DNA from: an uncultured Bacillota bacterium
Lineage (GTDB): Bacteria; Bacillota; Clostridia; Lachnospirales; Lachnospiraceae
Length of the DNA: 64,000 nt
Direction of reading: 5' to 3'
Assembly: GCA_949291945.1 (NCBI GenBank)
Contig: CASEXH010000008.1
Location: 38,056 to 102,055 of the forward strand
Numbering within the stretch: the stretch's first letter is position 1; each line of letters begins with the position of its first letter. Made by a program: the position numbers and the translations under genes. The notes below the pieces were generated by a model. That model was given only the letters and a program-made list of their open reading frames with translations. It was not told the origin of the DNA and made no database searches. Positions 9,612 through 17,779 of this stretch are shown one piece after another.

Positions 9612-9629
9612 AGTGCGATACATCGCACT
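9612..9629. promoter_or_regulatory. Candidate PadR operator (inverted repeat)
   Basis: AGTGCGAT and ATCGCACT form a perfect 8-bp inverted repeat with a 2-nt spacer just downstream of the predicted padR transcription start. An imperfect second dyad (GCTATATT / AATATCGC, 9588-9611) overlaps the -10 region. The position suits autorepression by the PadR protein, which is common in this family. The assignment to PadR is inference. Confidence 0.5.
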
Positions 9630-9664
9630 AAAAACTATTTATCTAATCTCCGAGGTGACCCTAT

Positions 9665-9994
9665 ATGAATACACATATCAAAAAAGTCTATGTACCTATG
9701 ACCGAGACCGGGTTTTATATCTTGCTATGTCTTCTGGAAGAATCTCATGGATACGGCATTGTCCAGAAGGTAGAGTCTCTGACCCACGGAGAAATACGTT
9801 TAAGTCCCGGAACCCTTTACGGCAGTCTCTCCAAAATGGAAAAAGACGGCCTGATCCAATTCATACGGGAGGAAGAGAAACGGAAGATCTACAAGATTAC
9901 AGATTTAGGAAGGCAGGTCCTGGACCTGGAAATGAAACGGATAGAACGGCTATATCAGAATATGATGGAGGTGCGTGAAAATGAAAGATCGTAA
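9665..9994 (+). CDS. PadR family transcriptional regulator
   Basis: The product is 109 residues with the compact PadR winged helix: MTETGFYILLCLLEESHGYG, then LSPGTLYGSLSKMEKDGLI and a C-terminal dimerisation helix. It belongs to the short PadR subfamily that is usually encoded with a DUF2812 membrane protein, as here, and that normally represses its own operon until an inducer binds. GAGGTG lies 8 nt before the ATG. The stop overlaps the start of the next gene by 14 nt, so the two products are coupled. The inducer is unknown. Confidence 0.93.
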   Translation: MNTHIKKVYVPMTETGFYILLCLLEESHGYGIVQKVESLTHGEIRLSPGTLYGSLSKMEKDGLIQFIREEEKRKIYKITDLGRQVLDLEMKRIERLYQNMMEVRENERS

Positions 9995-10529
9995 AATAAA
10001 ATTCCGGTATTTTACTATTATGGAATGGGAAAAAGAGCAGGACTTCCTCCGCCAGGAGGGATTAAAAGGCTGGCGTTTTACAAAAGCCACATTACTGGGA
10101 ATCTATCACTTTGAGAAATGCGAGCCGGAAGACGTGGTTTATCAGTTGGACTATAATCCTGACGGAATTGCTCACAAAGAACAATATGTCCAGATGTTCC
10201 AGGACTGCGGCTGGGAATATATCCAGGATTATTTCGGCTACAGTTATTTCCGGAAGCCGGCTTCTGAAATGGCCGGGGATGAAGAAATCTTCTGTGATGA
10301 CGAATCCAGACTGGAGATGGTAAAGCGGATTTTTCTCAGCCGTATGGTTCCCCTTATAGCCATTTTCTTTTTGCTGGTTATTCCCAACCTGTATACCCAA
10401 AGTACGAATCATTCCTTAGCAGGGTATGCGCTGAACTGGGCATTCTGGATACTTTTTATTCTGTATCTCTTTCTTTTTCTGGTACTTGGCCGTCAGTTTT
10501 GGAAATACTGGAAAAAACTGAGCAGATAA
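9981..10529 (+). CDS. DUF2812 domain membrane protein
   Basis: The product is 182 residues. The N-terminal DUF2812-type domain has the recognisable WEKEQDFLRQEGLKGWRF and VYQLDYNP segments, followed by two transmembrane helices (about residues 115-135 and 145-167). Genes of this family sit directly after PadR regulators in Firmicutes, and their function is not known; a role in envelope stress or sensing for the regulator is a guess. The ATG at 9981 is preferred to the GTG at 9975 because GGAGGTG lies 7 nt upstream of it. Confidence 0.85.
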   Translation: MKDRKIKFRYFTIMEWEKEQDFLRQEGLKGWRFTKATLLGIYHFEKCEPEDVVYQLDYNPDGIAHKEQYVQMFQDCGWEYIQDYFGYSYFRKPASEMAGDEEIFCDDESRLEMVKRIFLSRMVPLIAIFFLLVIPNLYTQSTNHSLAGYALNWAFWILFILYLFLFLVLGRQFWKYWKKLSR

Positions 10530-10618
10530 GATTTCCCTCCTGTTCAGTTTCTGCTTTTTATCTTTACCAGCAGCAAAAGGCTGCATTTCATTAAAGTTTT
10601 CATTAAGGAGGACTACCG

Positions 10619-10795
10619 ATGGATCGTTTTAAGAAAGTATACCGGCAGGGCACTATTGAAGTGGTTGAAATCTGGGTCGACACCGAAACAGGTGTCAACT
10701 ATCTGTTTCACCGGAATGGAAATGCATCAGGTTTAACACCATTGCTTGACAAAAATGGCAAACCTGTTGTATCATCTGAGCTTTCTCATAAGTAG
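10619..10795 (+). CDS. DUF6440-like small protein
   Basis: A 58-residue ORF begins at ATG 10619 after a strong AAGGAGGA site. It reads as a small beta-rich protein beginning MDRFKKVYRQGTIEVVEIWV, then DTETGVNYLFHRNGNASGL and a TPLLDKNGKPVV motif. This resembles the DUF6440 family, whose function is unknown. It lies 89 nt after the DUF2812 gene on the same strand and just before a strong bidirectional terminator, so it could be the third gene of the PadR operon. Confidence 0.75.
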   Translation: MDRFKKVYRQGTIEVVEIWVDTETGVNYLFHRNGNASGLTPLLDKNGKPVVSSELSHK

Positions 10796-10829
10796 GTGCA
10801 AGGCCTAGAGCTCACCTCGATATCGTAGA

Positions 10830-10876
10830 AAAACCGGACAGAAAAGGCAGCCGTCTGGCCCTTTCTGTCCGGTTTT
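10830..10876. terminator. Bidirectional terminator between converging genes
   Basis: AAAACCGGACAGAAA (10830-10844) pairs perfectly with TTTCTGTCCGGTTTT (10862-10876). A-rich and T-rich flanks allow it to serve the DUF6440-like gene and the PRiA4/SEC-C gene. Confidence 0.85.
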
Positions 10877-10885
10877 AATTTCTCT

Positions 10886-12610
10886 TTATTTTTTCTTTCT
10901 GCCGCAGCAGTACTTATATTTCTTCCCGCTTCCGCAGGGGCAGGGATCATTGGGATAGATCTTTTTTGTTCCGGGAAAAGCGACTACCTTACAATCCTTA
11001 TCCGTCTCTTTCTTAGAATCTGCCAGCACACGGCTGGCATCCTGTTTTTCCGTTCTCATTGCTTCCACCTCATAATCCGTAAATCCCCGGTTCTCCCAGG
11101 TGCGGACATATGGCTGCAGATTTTTAATGATCTTTGTCAGCTTTATCTTCCGGCCTTTCCTGGTTTCTTTACAGTATTCCATAGCCAGAGAAGCACATTC
11201 TTCCGGCTCTCCATTCTTCTGCAGGGAGTCCAGAACCGCATAGTATAGGATTAGACTGTGGGGCATATCCTGATCCATCTCCTCAGAAAAAAATTCCAGC
11301 ACAGGCAGGGTATGTTCGTCTGGTTCCTGGCATTCTACTTCTCCGTACCGAAGAAAGTCTTCTTTATCCATGGGCAAATAATAAGGCAACTTCTCCTGGT
11401 CTTCTAAAAGCCGTACATATAGATCCACTTCTTCCAATTCTTCTTCCATAAGATATCCGTCTTTTACTGTCATTTCCCCGGGATACCGGGCAGCTATATC
11501 TGCCAGTTCTTTTGCTGTGATCTTCTTATGCTCATATCCCCGGTAAATCTTCGCCAGATCTTCAAGGCTTATCACGCCGTAAAGGTATACAGCGCTTTTA
11601 CAGTATCCGGAAAGCTCCCAGTGTCTCTCCAATTCCCTCTGAAAACTTCCCGTATAAATTTTTCGGAACTTTTCTTCTACATCTTTTGGCACTGTGAGAA
11701 ACTCTCCGTCCCTAAGGCCGCAGTAAAAAGACAGGAGAGGTGATGCGGAAACCAGTTCTGCCTGGATATAAATCCCTTTTTCCTCTATCGCCTCCTGGAA
11801 AAATCCCACTTCCTCCTGGGTTGATTCCGTCAGTACTCTCCTGAACTGTCCGGACTCCAGAAGACTGTTTTTCAGCCACTGGGCCAGCTCTGCCTTTTTG
11901 AATCTTGCCGGTTTTGGCAGATTGGCGTCTCGTGCGATTTCCAGAAGATCATCCTTTTTATAATTTTTGAAAACCTCCTCCAGAGACTCTTCCGGCTCTA
12001 CCTCTCCAAAGTCCTCAAAATTCTCTTCTCCTCCGGCCCCTGCCATAGTTTTCAGGTATTTCCGGAGTTCCTCGTACATTTCCTTTTCACTATAAGGAAG
12101 ACCATAATCTTCCGAATACGTACTTCCCTCAAACTTCGAGAATTTCATATGGGCCTTTAAATATTCATTGACCTTTTCCATTTCAAAAGGCTCCGCCTGG
12201 TCTATCACATCATAAAAACCCCAGATCCCGCCGCAGTCCTCGATCATATTGGGGCCTTTAAATTTCACCACCTGGGGATAACGCTTATCATAATCCAGGA
12301 TTTTTTCCACCAGTATGGTATGCTCCCAGTTATCTCCAAAATCATATGTATAAATAATCTTAGCCTTCTCATAAAACCACTGGTCAATCCCTTCCTGTAC
12401 GGCCTCTTCATCTCCGGCTTCCGAAGGACCATTAAAATAAATTCTTTCCTTGGGGATCACAAAACTAAAAAGGTGGTCATGGGTCCAGCCGAATATGTAT
12501 TCAATCACATTGTCCAGATCTTCAAAACTTATTTTCTCCGGCACGATCACTCTTCTCCAGATGGGAGGGGAACTGCCCTTAATCGTTATCTTTAGTTGAT
12601 ATCCTTTCAT
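10886..12610 (-). CDS. PRiA4 (plasmid pRiA4b ORF-3-like) domain protein with C-terminal SEC-C zinc motif
   Basis: The product is 574 residues. The N-terminal ~190 residues match the pRiA4b ORF-3-like fold: LKITIKGSSPPIWRRVIVP, WTHDHLFSF, YTYDFGDNWEHTI and CGGIWGFYD. A Rho/SAP-like helical segment follows (KKDDLLEIARDANLPKPARF), then a long helical region, and the protein ends with the SEC-C zinc motif PNDPCPCGSGKKYKYCCG. Proteins of this kind are common in clostridial genomes but have no firm function; SEC-C motifs bind zinc and often mediate interaction with nucleic acid or ribosome-associated partners. GGGAGAAG precedes the ATG. The start overlaps the stop of a 40-codon ORF (ATGA). Confidence 0.85.
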   Translation of the reverse strand: MKGYQLKITIKGSSPPIWRRVIVPEKISFEDLDNVIEYIFGWTHDHLFSFVIPKERIYFNGPSEAGDEEAVQEGIDQWFYEKAKIIYTYDFGDNWEHTILVEKILDYDKRYPQVVKFKGPNMIEDCGGIWGFYDVIDQAEPFEMEKVNEYLKAHMKFSKFEGSTYSEDYGLPYSEKEMYEELRKYLKTMAGAGGEENFEDFGEVEPEESLEEVFKNYKKDDLLEIARDANLPKPARFKKAELAQWLKNSLLESGQFRRVLTESTQEEVGFFQEAIEEKGIYIQAELVSASPLLSFYCGLRDGEFLTVPKDVEEKFRKIYTGSFQRELERHWELSGYCKSAVYLYGVISLEDLAKIYRGYEHKKITAKELADIAARYPGEMTVKDGYLMEEELEEVDLYVRLLEDQEKLPYYLPMDKEDFLRYGEVECQEPDEHTLPVLEFFSEEMDQDMPHSLILYYAVLDSLQKNGEPEECASLAMEYCKETRKGRKIKLTKIIKNLQPYVRTWENRGFTDYEVEAMRTEKQDASRVLADSKKETDKDCKVVAFPGTKKIYPNDPCPCGSGKKYKYCCGRKKK

Positions 12611-12729
12611 AGTCTTCTCCCTTCATATAATTTTAGATTTTTAACTTCCGAATCTGTCCCTAAGCCAAACGAAGAACCATGTAAAGTTCCTAATATCGCT
12701 ATGGTAATTTTCAATTTAGTATTTTTCAT
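12607..12729 (-). CDS. Small 40-residue ORF coupled to the PRiA4/SEC-C gene
   Basis: An ATG at 12729 follows AGAGGAAAAT and opens a 40-codon frame starting MKNTKLKITIAILGTLHG. Its TGA stop overlaps the start codon of the next gene as ATGA. I do not recognise a family. It could be a leader peptide or coupling cistron; equally it could be chance, since it has little compositional support. Confidence 0.35.
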   Translation of the reverse strand: MKNTKLKITIAILGTLHGSSFGLGTDSEVKNLKLYEGRRL

Positions 12730-12934
12730 ATTTTCCTCTGATCCCCCCATTTATATATAGAAAACGTCCCCTGTACTTTTCAATATCAAATTAAAAGATT
12801 TCCGCTCTGTTATTCATTCATTATATTAGCATACCATTCCCCTGCCCTCAATATCTTCCAGCCATGAAGTTACGGCAAACACATGGACATGTTTTCCAAA
12901 AATTTTCTTTCTCCTGGAAGCTAACGAAGAGATA

Positions 12935-12943
12935 TGTTACAAT
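12935..12943 (+). promoter_or_regulatory. Extended -10 promoter of the toxin mRNA
   Basis: TGTTACAAT (TG-n-TACAAT) is an extended -10 element with no good -35 (TGGAAG at 12915). It would start the toxin transcript near 12950, giving a ~42-nt leader with the GGAGG site 8 nt before the ATG. Confidence 0.55.
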
Positions 12944-12983
12944 GTCTCTGTTACCGCCTCCGATACTGGTGACAGGAAGGAGG

Positions 12984-13013
12984 TGTTTCCCATGCAAGAG
13001 GTATTATCTTTTT
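12984..13013 (+). repeat. Direct repeat copy A over the toxin start codon
   Basis: TGTTTCCCAT (12984-12993) and GGTATTATCTTTTT (13000-13013) cover the spacer, start codon and codons 4-8 of the toxin. Both blocks recur in the same order and orientation, almost the same distance apart, at 13165-13192 inside the antisense RNA gene. Confidence 0.85.
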
Positions 13014-13078
13014 TAGTCGCTGTTGCGGCTGGTGTAGCCTGCCACTACATCACCAAATGGTTAGACGGCGATGATTAA
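12992..13078 (+). CDS. Fst-like type I toxin, 28-residue membrane peptide
   Basis: A 28-codon ORF starts at ATG 12992 after AGGAAGGAGG. The peptide begins MQEVLSFLVAVAAGVA and ends YITKWLDGDD: one hydrophobic helix, then a Trp-Leu-Asp and a charged tail. This matches the plan of the Fst/Ldr group of pore-forming type I toxins. The identification rests mainly on context: a converging small RNA gene, a shared bidirectional terminator and a direct repeat covering its translation start. The leader GTTACCG (12950-12956) can pair with CGGTAAC (13080-13086) past the stop, a 5'-3' fold as in other type I toxin mRNAs. The family assignment is inference. Confidence 0.72.
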   Translation: MQEVLSFLVAVAAGVACHYITKWLDGDD

Positions 13079-13130
13079 ACGGTAACTAGCCTGCGGTATT
13101 AAGCCCTGCCGTATTTCAAAAAGGGAATAG

Positions 13131-13160
13131 AAAACCCCAGTGCTGCAACACTGGGGTTTT
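13131..13160. terminator. Shared bidirectional terminator of toxin and antitoxin RNAs
   Basis: AAAACCCCAGTG (13131-13142) and CACTGGGGTTTT (13149-13160) form a perfect 12-bp stem with a 6-nt CTGCAA loop, with A and T tracts built into the stem so that it can stop transcription from both sides. Confidence 0.9.
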
Positions 13161-13164
13161 CGTT

Positions 13165-13192
13165 TGTTTCCCATACTGGGTATTATCTTTTT
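13165..13192 (+). repeat. Direct repeat copy B inside the antitoxin RNA gene
   Basis: TGTTTCCCAT (13165-13174) and GGTATTATCTTTTT (13179-13192) repeat the two blocks of copy A (12984-13013), separated by 4 nt rather than 6 nt. Confidence 0.85.
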
Positions 13193-13202
13193 GCCTACTG
13201 GC

Positions 13203-13231
13203 ATTATAGCATATGTAGCTTCTCTTTTCAA
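13203..13231 (-). promoter_or_regulatory. Promoter of the antitoxin RNA
   Basis: On the minus strand TTGAAA (13231-13226), a 17-nt spacer and a perfect TATAAT (13208-13203) form a strong promoter pointing at the toxin gene, with no ORF downstream. It is stronger than the toxin promoter, as expected for an antitoxin RNA. Confidence 0.8.
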
Positions 13232-13332
13232 TATACGAAATTATTGATTTAGGGCTGTGAATGAGTGCAAACTTCAAACTAGCTATGAAGAACTCTTTCC
13301 AATAAAGTCCCTGCAGCATATTTTGGGGGATA

Positions 13333-13387
13333 AAAAGAGCCGCCGCATTAACTAAGAATATTCTCGACTTTAATGCAACAGCTCTTT
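13333..13387 (-). terminator. Terminator of the V-ATPase operon
   Basis: Arms AAAGAGC...GCATTAA and TTAATGC...GCTCTTT form a long stem with a 4-nt internal loop, followed on the minus strand by TTTTTAT. It sits 50 nt after the subunit D stop. Confidence 0.75.
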
Positions 13388-13438
13388 CATTTTTGTCCCA
13401 GTCCTACTGTCTCGTATCCGGACAAAATTTTATCAATT

Positions 13439-14101
13439 TTAGTATTCTCTATCTTTATAATGATGAGCCTCTTCCAGCATCATATCTTTTACCTTCATCA
13501 GACGGATCTGGGTACTTCTCTCATTCTCGTCCAGTTTCATGGTAATATATTTGATATTCTCCTGGGTCTCCGGAATGATTACATGTTCCAGAGCATTTAC
13601 CCTTCTTCTGGTCTTCTCGATCTCCGCCGCCATAAGCTGACAGGATTTTTCTACCTCGGCCAGGCGGAGCATATCCGGAAGGATATCTGCCAGAGATTTT
13701 ACTGCATCATCCAAATCTCCGGAAGTAAAAGCAAATCCGTAAGAATAAATGTCGTTTGCGTCTGCGGTCCTGGTCCTGGTCTTAAACACCGGAATATCCA
13801 CGCTCATAACATTTTTCTTAGCGGCTTCCAGATATACCTCCTGTTTTGGAGACATAAGAGCCGTGTTCAGGATCTGCTCTGACATTCCAGCTTTGGCAAT
13901 GACAAAGTTCTTATTGGCAGACAGGATTCCTGCCTCCACTTTCTGCCTGAGAGCCATATTCTCTCTTACCAGATCCAGGAACTGACGCATCAGCTCATCC
14001 CGTTTATCCTTTAAAAGTTTGTGTCCCTTGGTAGCCGTTACCAGCTTTTTCTTCAGCCTGGTAAGCTCCATCCTGGTAGGATTCACCTGGGTAGCTGCCA
14101 A
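13439..14101 (-). CDS. ntpD: V-type ATP synthase/ATPase subunit D (central rotor shaft)
   Basis: The product is 220 residues. N-terminal NPTRMELTRLKKKLVTATKG and the C-terminal helix ending in NIKYITMKLDENERSTQIRL are typical of V/A-ATPase subunit D, the coiled-coil shaft inside the A3B3 head that couples rotation to catalysis with subunit F. The start is taken as the TTG at 14101, which has GGAGGTG 6 nt upstream; the GTG three codons before it lies within that binding site. It is the last gene of the operon and is separated from subunit B by about 200 nt containing a large inverted repeat. Confidence 0.95.
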   Translation of the reverse strand: MAATQVNPTRMELTRLKKKLVTATKGHKLLKDKRDELMRQFLDLVRENMALRQKVEAGILSANKNFVIAKAGMSEQILNTALMSPKQEVYLEAAKKNVMSVDIPVFKTRTRTADANDIYSYGFAFTSGDLDDAVKSLADILPDMLRLAEVEKSCQLMAAEIEKTRRRVNALEHVIIPETQENIKYITMKLDENERSTQIRLMKVKDMMLEEAHHYKDREY

Positions 14102-14156
14102 AGCCGTCACCTCCTTCTTCCATACATTTCCTTTTAAGCATTTCTATAATAGAAGG

Positions 14157-14293
14157 GCCGCATTTGACACATATCCGGAATATTCATACATTTTATGGGA
14201 ATTTGTCGAGCACAGCTTTGAGACCTGAGGCTCAAAGCAGCGCAGACTGAGCAATAAAATGTATGAATATTCTCATCTTATGGGAAATGCGGC
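14157..14293. repeat. Large interrupted inverted repeat between V-ATPase genes B and D
   Basis: Outer arms GCCGCATTT (14157-14165) / AAATGCGGC (14285-14293), middle arms of 18 bp (14178-14195 / 14255-14272, perfect) and an inner hairpin GCTTTGAG (14215-14222) / CTCAAAGC (14231-14238) nest in one another. The transcript between the B stop and the D start can therefore fold into one long branched hairpin. It has no ORF and no strong U-tract, so partial termination, RNA processing or stability control are more likely than simple termination. A dispersed palindromic element is an alternative. Confidence 0.8.
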
Positions 14294-14300
14294 TCTTCCT

Positions 14301-15671
14301 TTATTTCCCATAGTACTGATCAAGGAATTTGTCGTCAATACGTTTCAGCTCACTTCTTGGAAGAATGGATAACAGCTTCCAGCCAATATTCAGGGTCTCC
14401 TCAATATCTCTGTCTGTATTGTATCCCTGGGATACATACTCCTGTTCAAAGGCATCTGCAAATTTGGCATAGATCAGGTCAATGTCAGAAAGAGCCGCTT
14501 CTCCTAAGATCACCATCAGCTCCTTGGCTTCTTTTCCTCTTGCATAGGCTGCAAACAGCTGGTTCATGGTGTTGGAGTGATCTGCTCTGGTCTTTCCTTC
14601 ACCGATACCTTTATCTTTCAGACGGGACAGGGAAGGAAGTACATCGATAGGCGGTGTAACACCCTTTCTGTAAAGCTCACGGCTTAAGATGATCTGTCCC
14701 TCTGTGATATAGCCTGTCAGGTCAGGAATCGGATGGGTCTTGTCATCTTCAGGCATGGTCAGGATAGGGATCATGGTAATACTTCCCTTTTTACCCTTCT
14801 GCCTTCCGGCTCTCTCATACATAGTAGCCAGGTCTGTATACATATATCCCGGATATCCACGGCGTCCCGGCACTTCTTTACGGGCTGCGGAAACCTCACG
14901 GAGAGCGTCTGCATAGTTGGTGATATCTGTCAGGATAACCAGTACATGCATATCCTTTTCAAAGGCTAGATACTCCGCAGCAGTCAGAGCCATCTTCGGA
15001 GTGGCAATACGCTCAACTGCCGGGTCGTTGGCCAGATTGATGAAAAGCACGGTTCTGTCAATAGCTCCGGTTTCCTTGAAACTTTCTGTAAAGAAGTTAG
15101 CTTCCTCGAAAGTAATGCCCAGAGCTGCAAATACTACAGCGAAGTTTTCTCCTGAACCTCTTACCTTGGCCTGTCTGGCAATCTGGGCTGCCAGCTGGGC
15201 ATGGGGCAGACCGGAAGCAGAGAAAATCGGCAGCTTCTGTCCCCTTACCAGAGTGTTCAGACCGTCAATGGCAGAAACTCCTGTCTGGATAAATTCCTCC
15301 GGATAGCTTCTGGCTGCTGGGTTCATGGGGAGACCGTTTACGTCTCTTCTCTCATCAGGAAGAATTTCCGGACCATCGTCAATGGGACGGCCCAGGCCGT
15401 CGAATACACGGCCCAGCATATCTTCCGATACACCCAGCTCCATGCTCCTTCCCAGGAACCGTACCTTGCTGTTGGAAAGGTTGATACCTGTAGAGCTTTC
15501 AAAGAGCTGTACCAGAGCATTGCTTCCATCGATCTCCAGCACCTTGCATCGTCTGGTCTCTCCGCTTGCCAGCTCGATCTCTCCCAGCTCATCATAGTGC
15601 ACATTTTCCACTCCACGTACCAGCATCAGAGGGCCGGCAACTTCCTGTATAGTTCTGTATTCTTTTGGCAT
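14301..15671 (-). CDS. ntpB: V-type ATP synthase/ATPase subunit B (non-catalytic)
   Basis: The product is 456 residues, the usual length for the B subunit. It begins [20 protein letters not shown] and has the RecA-like core with [15 protein letters not shown] where a catalytic subunit would have a P-loop. It also carries the conserved [20 protein letters not shown] and [19 protein letters not shown] segments. B alternates with A in the hexameric head and supplies residues at the catalytic interface. The ATG directly follows the stop codon of subunit A, so the two are coupled. Confidence 0.97.
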   Translation of the reverse strand: MPKEYRTIQEVAGPLMLVRGVENVHYDELGEIELASGETRRCKVLEIDGSNALVQLFESSTGINLSNSKVRFLGRSMELGVSEDMLGRVFDGLGRPIDDGPEILPDERRDVNGLPMNPAARSYPEEFIQTGVSAIDGLNTLVRGQKLPIFSASGLPHAQLAAQIARQAKVRGSGENFAVVFAALGITFEEANFFTESFKETGAIDRTVLFINLANDPAVERIATPKMALTAAEYLAFEKDMHVLVILTDITNYADALREVSAARKEVPGRRGYPGYMYTDLATMYERAGRQKGKKGSITMIPILTMPEDDKTHPIPDLTGYITEGQIILSRELYRKGVTPPIDVLPSLSRLKDKGIGEGKTRADHSNTMNQLFAAYARGKEAKELMVILGEAALSDIDLIYAKFADAFEQEYVSQGYNTDRDIEETLNIGWKLLSILPRSELKRIDDKFLDQYYGK

Positions 15672-17438
15672 TTAGAAGCCCTCCTTTCCCAATACGTTAG
15701 ACGTTTCCTTGGCAAGCTGGTCCATGATATTCTTATATTCTTCATCCAGCTTATCCTCTAAAGTATATTTAAAACGTCCGATTTTTTCTCGTACTTCCAG
15801 TTTCACCAGATCCTGGATAGAGGCACCCTGCTTAAGTGCTTCCACACCATGGTCATAGTAAGCCAGTACCAGCTTCATCAGCAGATACTGTTTTTTCAGA
15901 GAACTGTAGGTATCTACCTCATGGAAAGAGTTCTGGTGAAGGAAGTCCTCACGGATGGATCTGGCTGCTTCCATCTTCAGCCGATCCCCGGCAGAAAGGG
16001 CGTCCATACCAACCATCTTTACGATTTCTTCCAGCTCTGCCTCTTCCTGGAGAAGGCTCATCATCTTCTGACGGTCCTCCATCCAATCGGAAGCTACATT
16101 CTCGTTAAACCATTTCTCCATATTGTCCAGATACAGAGAGTAGCTGGTCAGCCAGTTGATAGCCGGAAAATGTCTCTTATAAGCCAGGGAAGAATCAAGT
16201 CCCCAGAATACCTTTACAATACGGAGAGTAGCCTGAGATACGGGCTCAGAAATATCTCCTCCAGGAGGAGACACGGCACCGATTACAGACAGGGCCCCTT
16301 CTCTCTTATCTTTACCCAGAGAAATCACATGGCCTGCTCTCTCGTAGAACTGTGCCAGACGGGAACCCAGATATGCAGGGTAGCCTTCCTCACCAGGCAT
16401 CTCTTCCAGACGGCCGGACATCTCACGAAGGGCCTCTGCCCAACGGGATGTAGAGTCAGCCATAAGAGCCACGGAATATCCCATATCACGGAAGTATTCT
16501 GCAATGGTAATACCTGTATAGATAGAAGCCTCACGGGCTGCCACAGGCATATCTGAAGTATTGGCGATGAGCACCGTCCTCTGCATCAGGGACTGTCCGG
16601 TCTTAGGGTCTTTCAGTTCCGGGAACTCGTTAAGAACATCAGTCATCTCATTTCCACGTTCTCCGCAGCCGATATAAACCACGATATCCGCTTCTGCCCA
16701 TTTTGCCAGCTGGTGCTGGATAACGGTCTTACCGCTTCCGAAAGGTCCCGGAACGGCGGCCACACCTCCCTTTGCAATGGGGAAGAAAGTATCAATTACA
16801 CGCTGTCCTGTGATCAGTGGTTTCTCCGGAGGCAGCTTTTTAAGGTAAGGGCGGCCCTGACGCACCGGCCACTTCTGCATCAAAGTCAGTTCTCTGTCCC
16901 CCTGGTCCGTAGCGATCACTGCCACTACCTCTTCCACAGTAAACTCTCCTGCTTTGATCTCCGTTACTGTTCCCTTAACTCCATAGGGCACCATGATCTT
17001 GTGATTCACGATCTGGGTTTCCTGAACGGTTCCGATCACATCCCCGTTTTCTACCTCATCTCCCACCTGTACTGTGGGAACAAAATTCCATTTTAAGTCT
17101 CTCTTTAAGGAAGGAACCTCAACTCCTCTTTTTAAGTTGGTTCCTGAAATCTTCATAATATCATCCAGGGGACGCTGGATTCCATCATAGATACTGGTGA
17201 TCAGACCCGGCCCCAATTCCACAGACAGAGGCGCTTCTGTAGACTCTACCGGTTCTCCCGGTCCCAGACCTGAAGTCTCCTCGTATACCTGGATAGAGGC
17301 TTCATCCCCATGCATCTCGATGATCTCGCCGATCAGGCGCTGGCTGCTTACCCGGACCACGTCAAACATATTTGCGTCCCGCATACCCTCTGCGATGACC
17401 AGCGGCCCGGCCACTTTCTTAATCGTACCTTTGCTCAT
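15672..17438 (-). CDS. ntpA: V-type ATP synthase/ATPase catalytic subunit A
   Basis: The product is 588 residues. The P-loop GPFGSGKTV is near residue 230, preceded by the A-specific non-homologous insert and followed by [13 protein letters not shown] and [20 protein letters not shown]. This is the nucleotide-hydrolysing subunit of the V1 head. In anaerobic Firmicutes with such an operon, the enzyme usually pumps Na+ or H+ outward at ATP expense, or makes ATP from an ion gradient. Its start lies 20 nt after the subunit F stop. Confidence 0.97.
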   Translation of the reverse strand: MSKGTIKKVAGPLVIAEGMRDANMFDVVRVSSQRLIGEIIEMHGDEASIQVYEETSGLGPGEPVESTEAPLSVELGPGLITSIYDGIQRPLDDIMKISGTNLKRGVEVPSLKRDLKWNFVPTVQVGDEVENGDVIGTVQETQIVNHKIMVPYGVKGTVTEIKAGEFTVEEVVAVIATDQGDRELTLMQKWPVRQGRPYLKKLPPEKPLITGQRVIDTFFPIAKGGVAAVPGPFGSGKTVIQHQLAKWAEADIVVYIGCGERGNEMTDVLNEFPELKDPKTGQSLMQRTVLIANTSDMPVAAREASIYTGITIAEYFRDMGYSVALMADSTSRWAEALREMSGRLEEMPGEEGYPAYLGSRLAQFYERAGHVISLGKDKREGALSVIGAVSPPGGDISEPVSQATLRIVKVFWGLDSSLAYKRHFPAINWLTSYSLYLDNMEKWFNENVASDWMEDRQKMMSLLQEEAELEEIVKMVGMDALSAGDRLKMEAARSIREDFLHQNSFHEVDTYSSLKKQYLLMKLVLAYYDHGVEALKQGASIQDLVKLEVREKIGRFKYTLEDKLDEEYKNIMDQLAKETSNVLGKEGF

Positions 17439-17458
17439 TGGAACGAATCACCTGCTTT

Positions 17459-17779
17459 CTAATTATTACTGAATAAAATATCAGAGCCTACCGCTCTCTC
17501 CACAGAGTCTTTTACTCCCTGAACTCCCATTCCCGTGTTTCCGGAAACTCCGGGGATCTGGATAATGGCCGGCAGTACCTGTTCCTGATATTTTTCAATG
17601 ATCTGCTTACACTCTGCTGCCAGGGCTTCGGTGATATAGATGATCCCATATCCCTTCCCTGCCAGAGAATCTAATTTTTCCTCCGCTTCTTTACGGTTGG
17701 CTGCGGGATAAATGTCAAGGCCCAGTGCGGCGAAACCGTAAATACTGTCGTAATCCCCGATCACTGCAATCTTATACAT
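17459..17779 (-). CDS. ntpG: V-type ATP synthase/ATPase subunit F
   Basis: The product is 106 residues. It has the Rossmann-like fold of subunit F, starting MYKIAVIGDYDSIYGFAALG and containing GYGIIYITEALA and IIQIPG. The subunit binds the D shaft and stabilises the rotor. Its start codon lies inside the end of subunit C (8-nt overlap), which points to coupled translation. Confidence 0.93.
   Translation of the reverse strand: MYKIAVIGDYDSIYGFAALGLDIYPAANRKEAEEKLDSLAGKGYGIIYITEALAAECKQIIEKYQEQVLPAIIQIPGVSGNTGMGVQGVKDSVERAVGSDILFSNN

Larger units (their letters stand above)
13131..13196 (-). ncRNA. Antitoxin small RNA of the type I toxin-antitoxin locus
   Basis: A consensus minus-strand promoter (13231-13203) would start an RNA near 13196 that runs toward the toxin gene and stops at the shared hairpin, giving about 65 nt. 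Its first half is the complement of repeat copy B (13165-13192), so it can pair in trans with copy A on the toxin mRNA, covering the start codon and early codons. The terminator stem is a second region of complementarity. This is the arrangement of RNA II in the pAD1 par (fst) system. The RNA itself is predicted, not observed. Confidence 0.7.
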
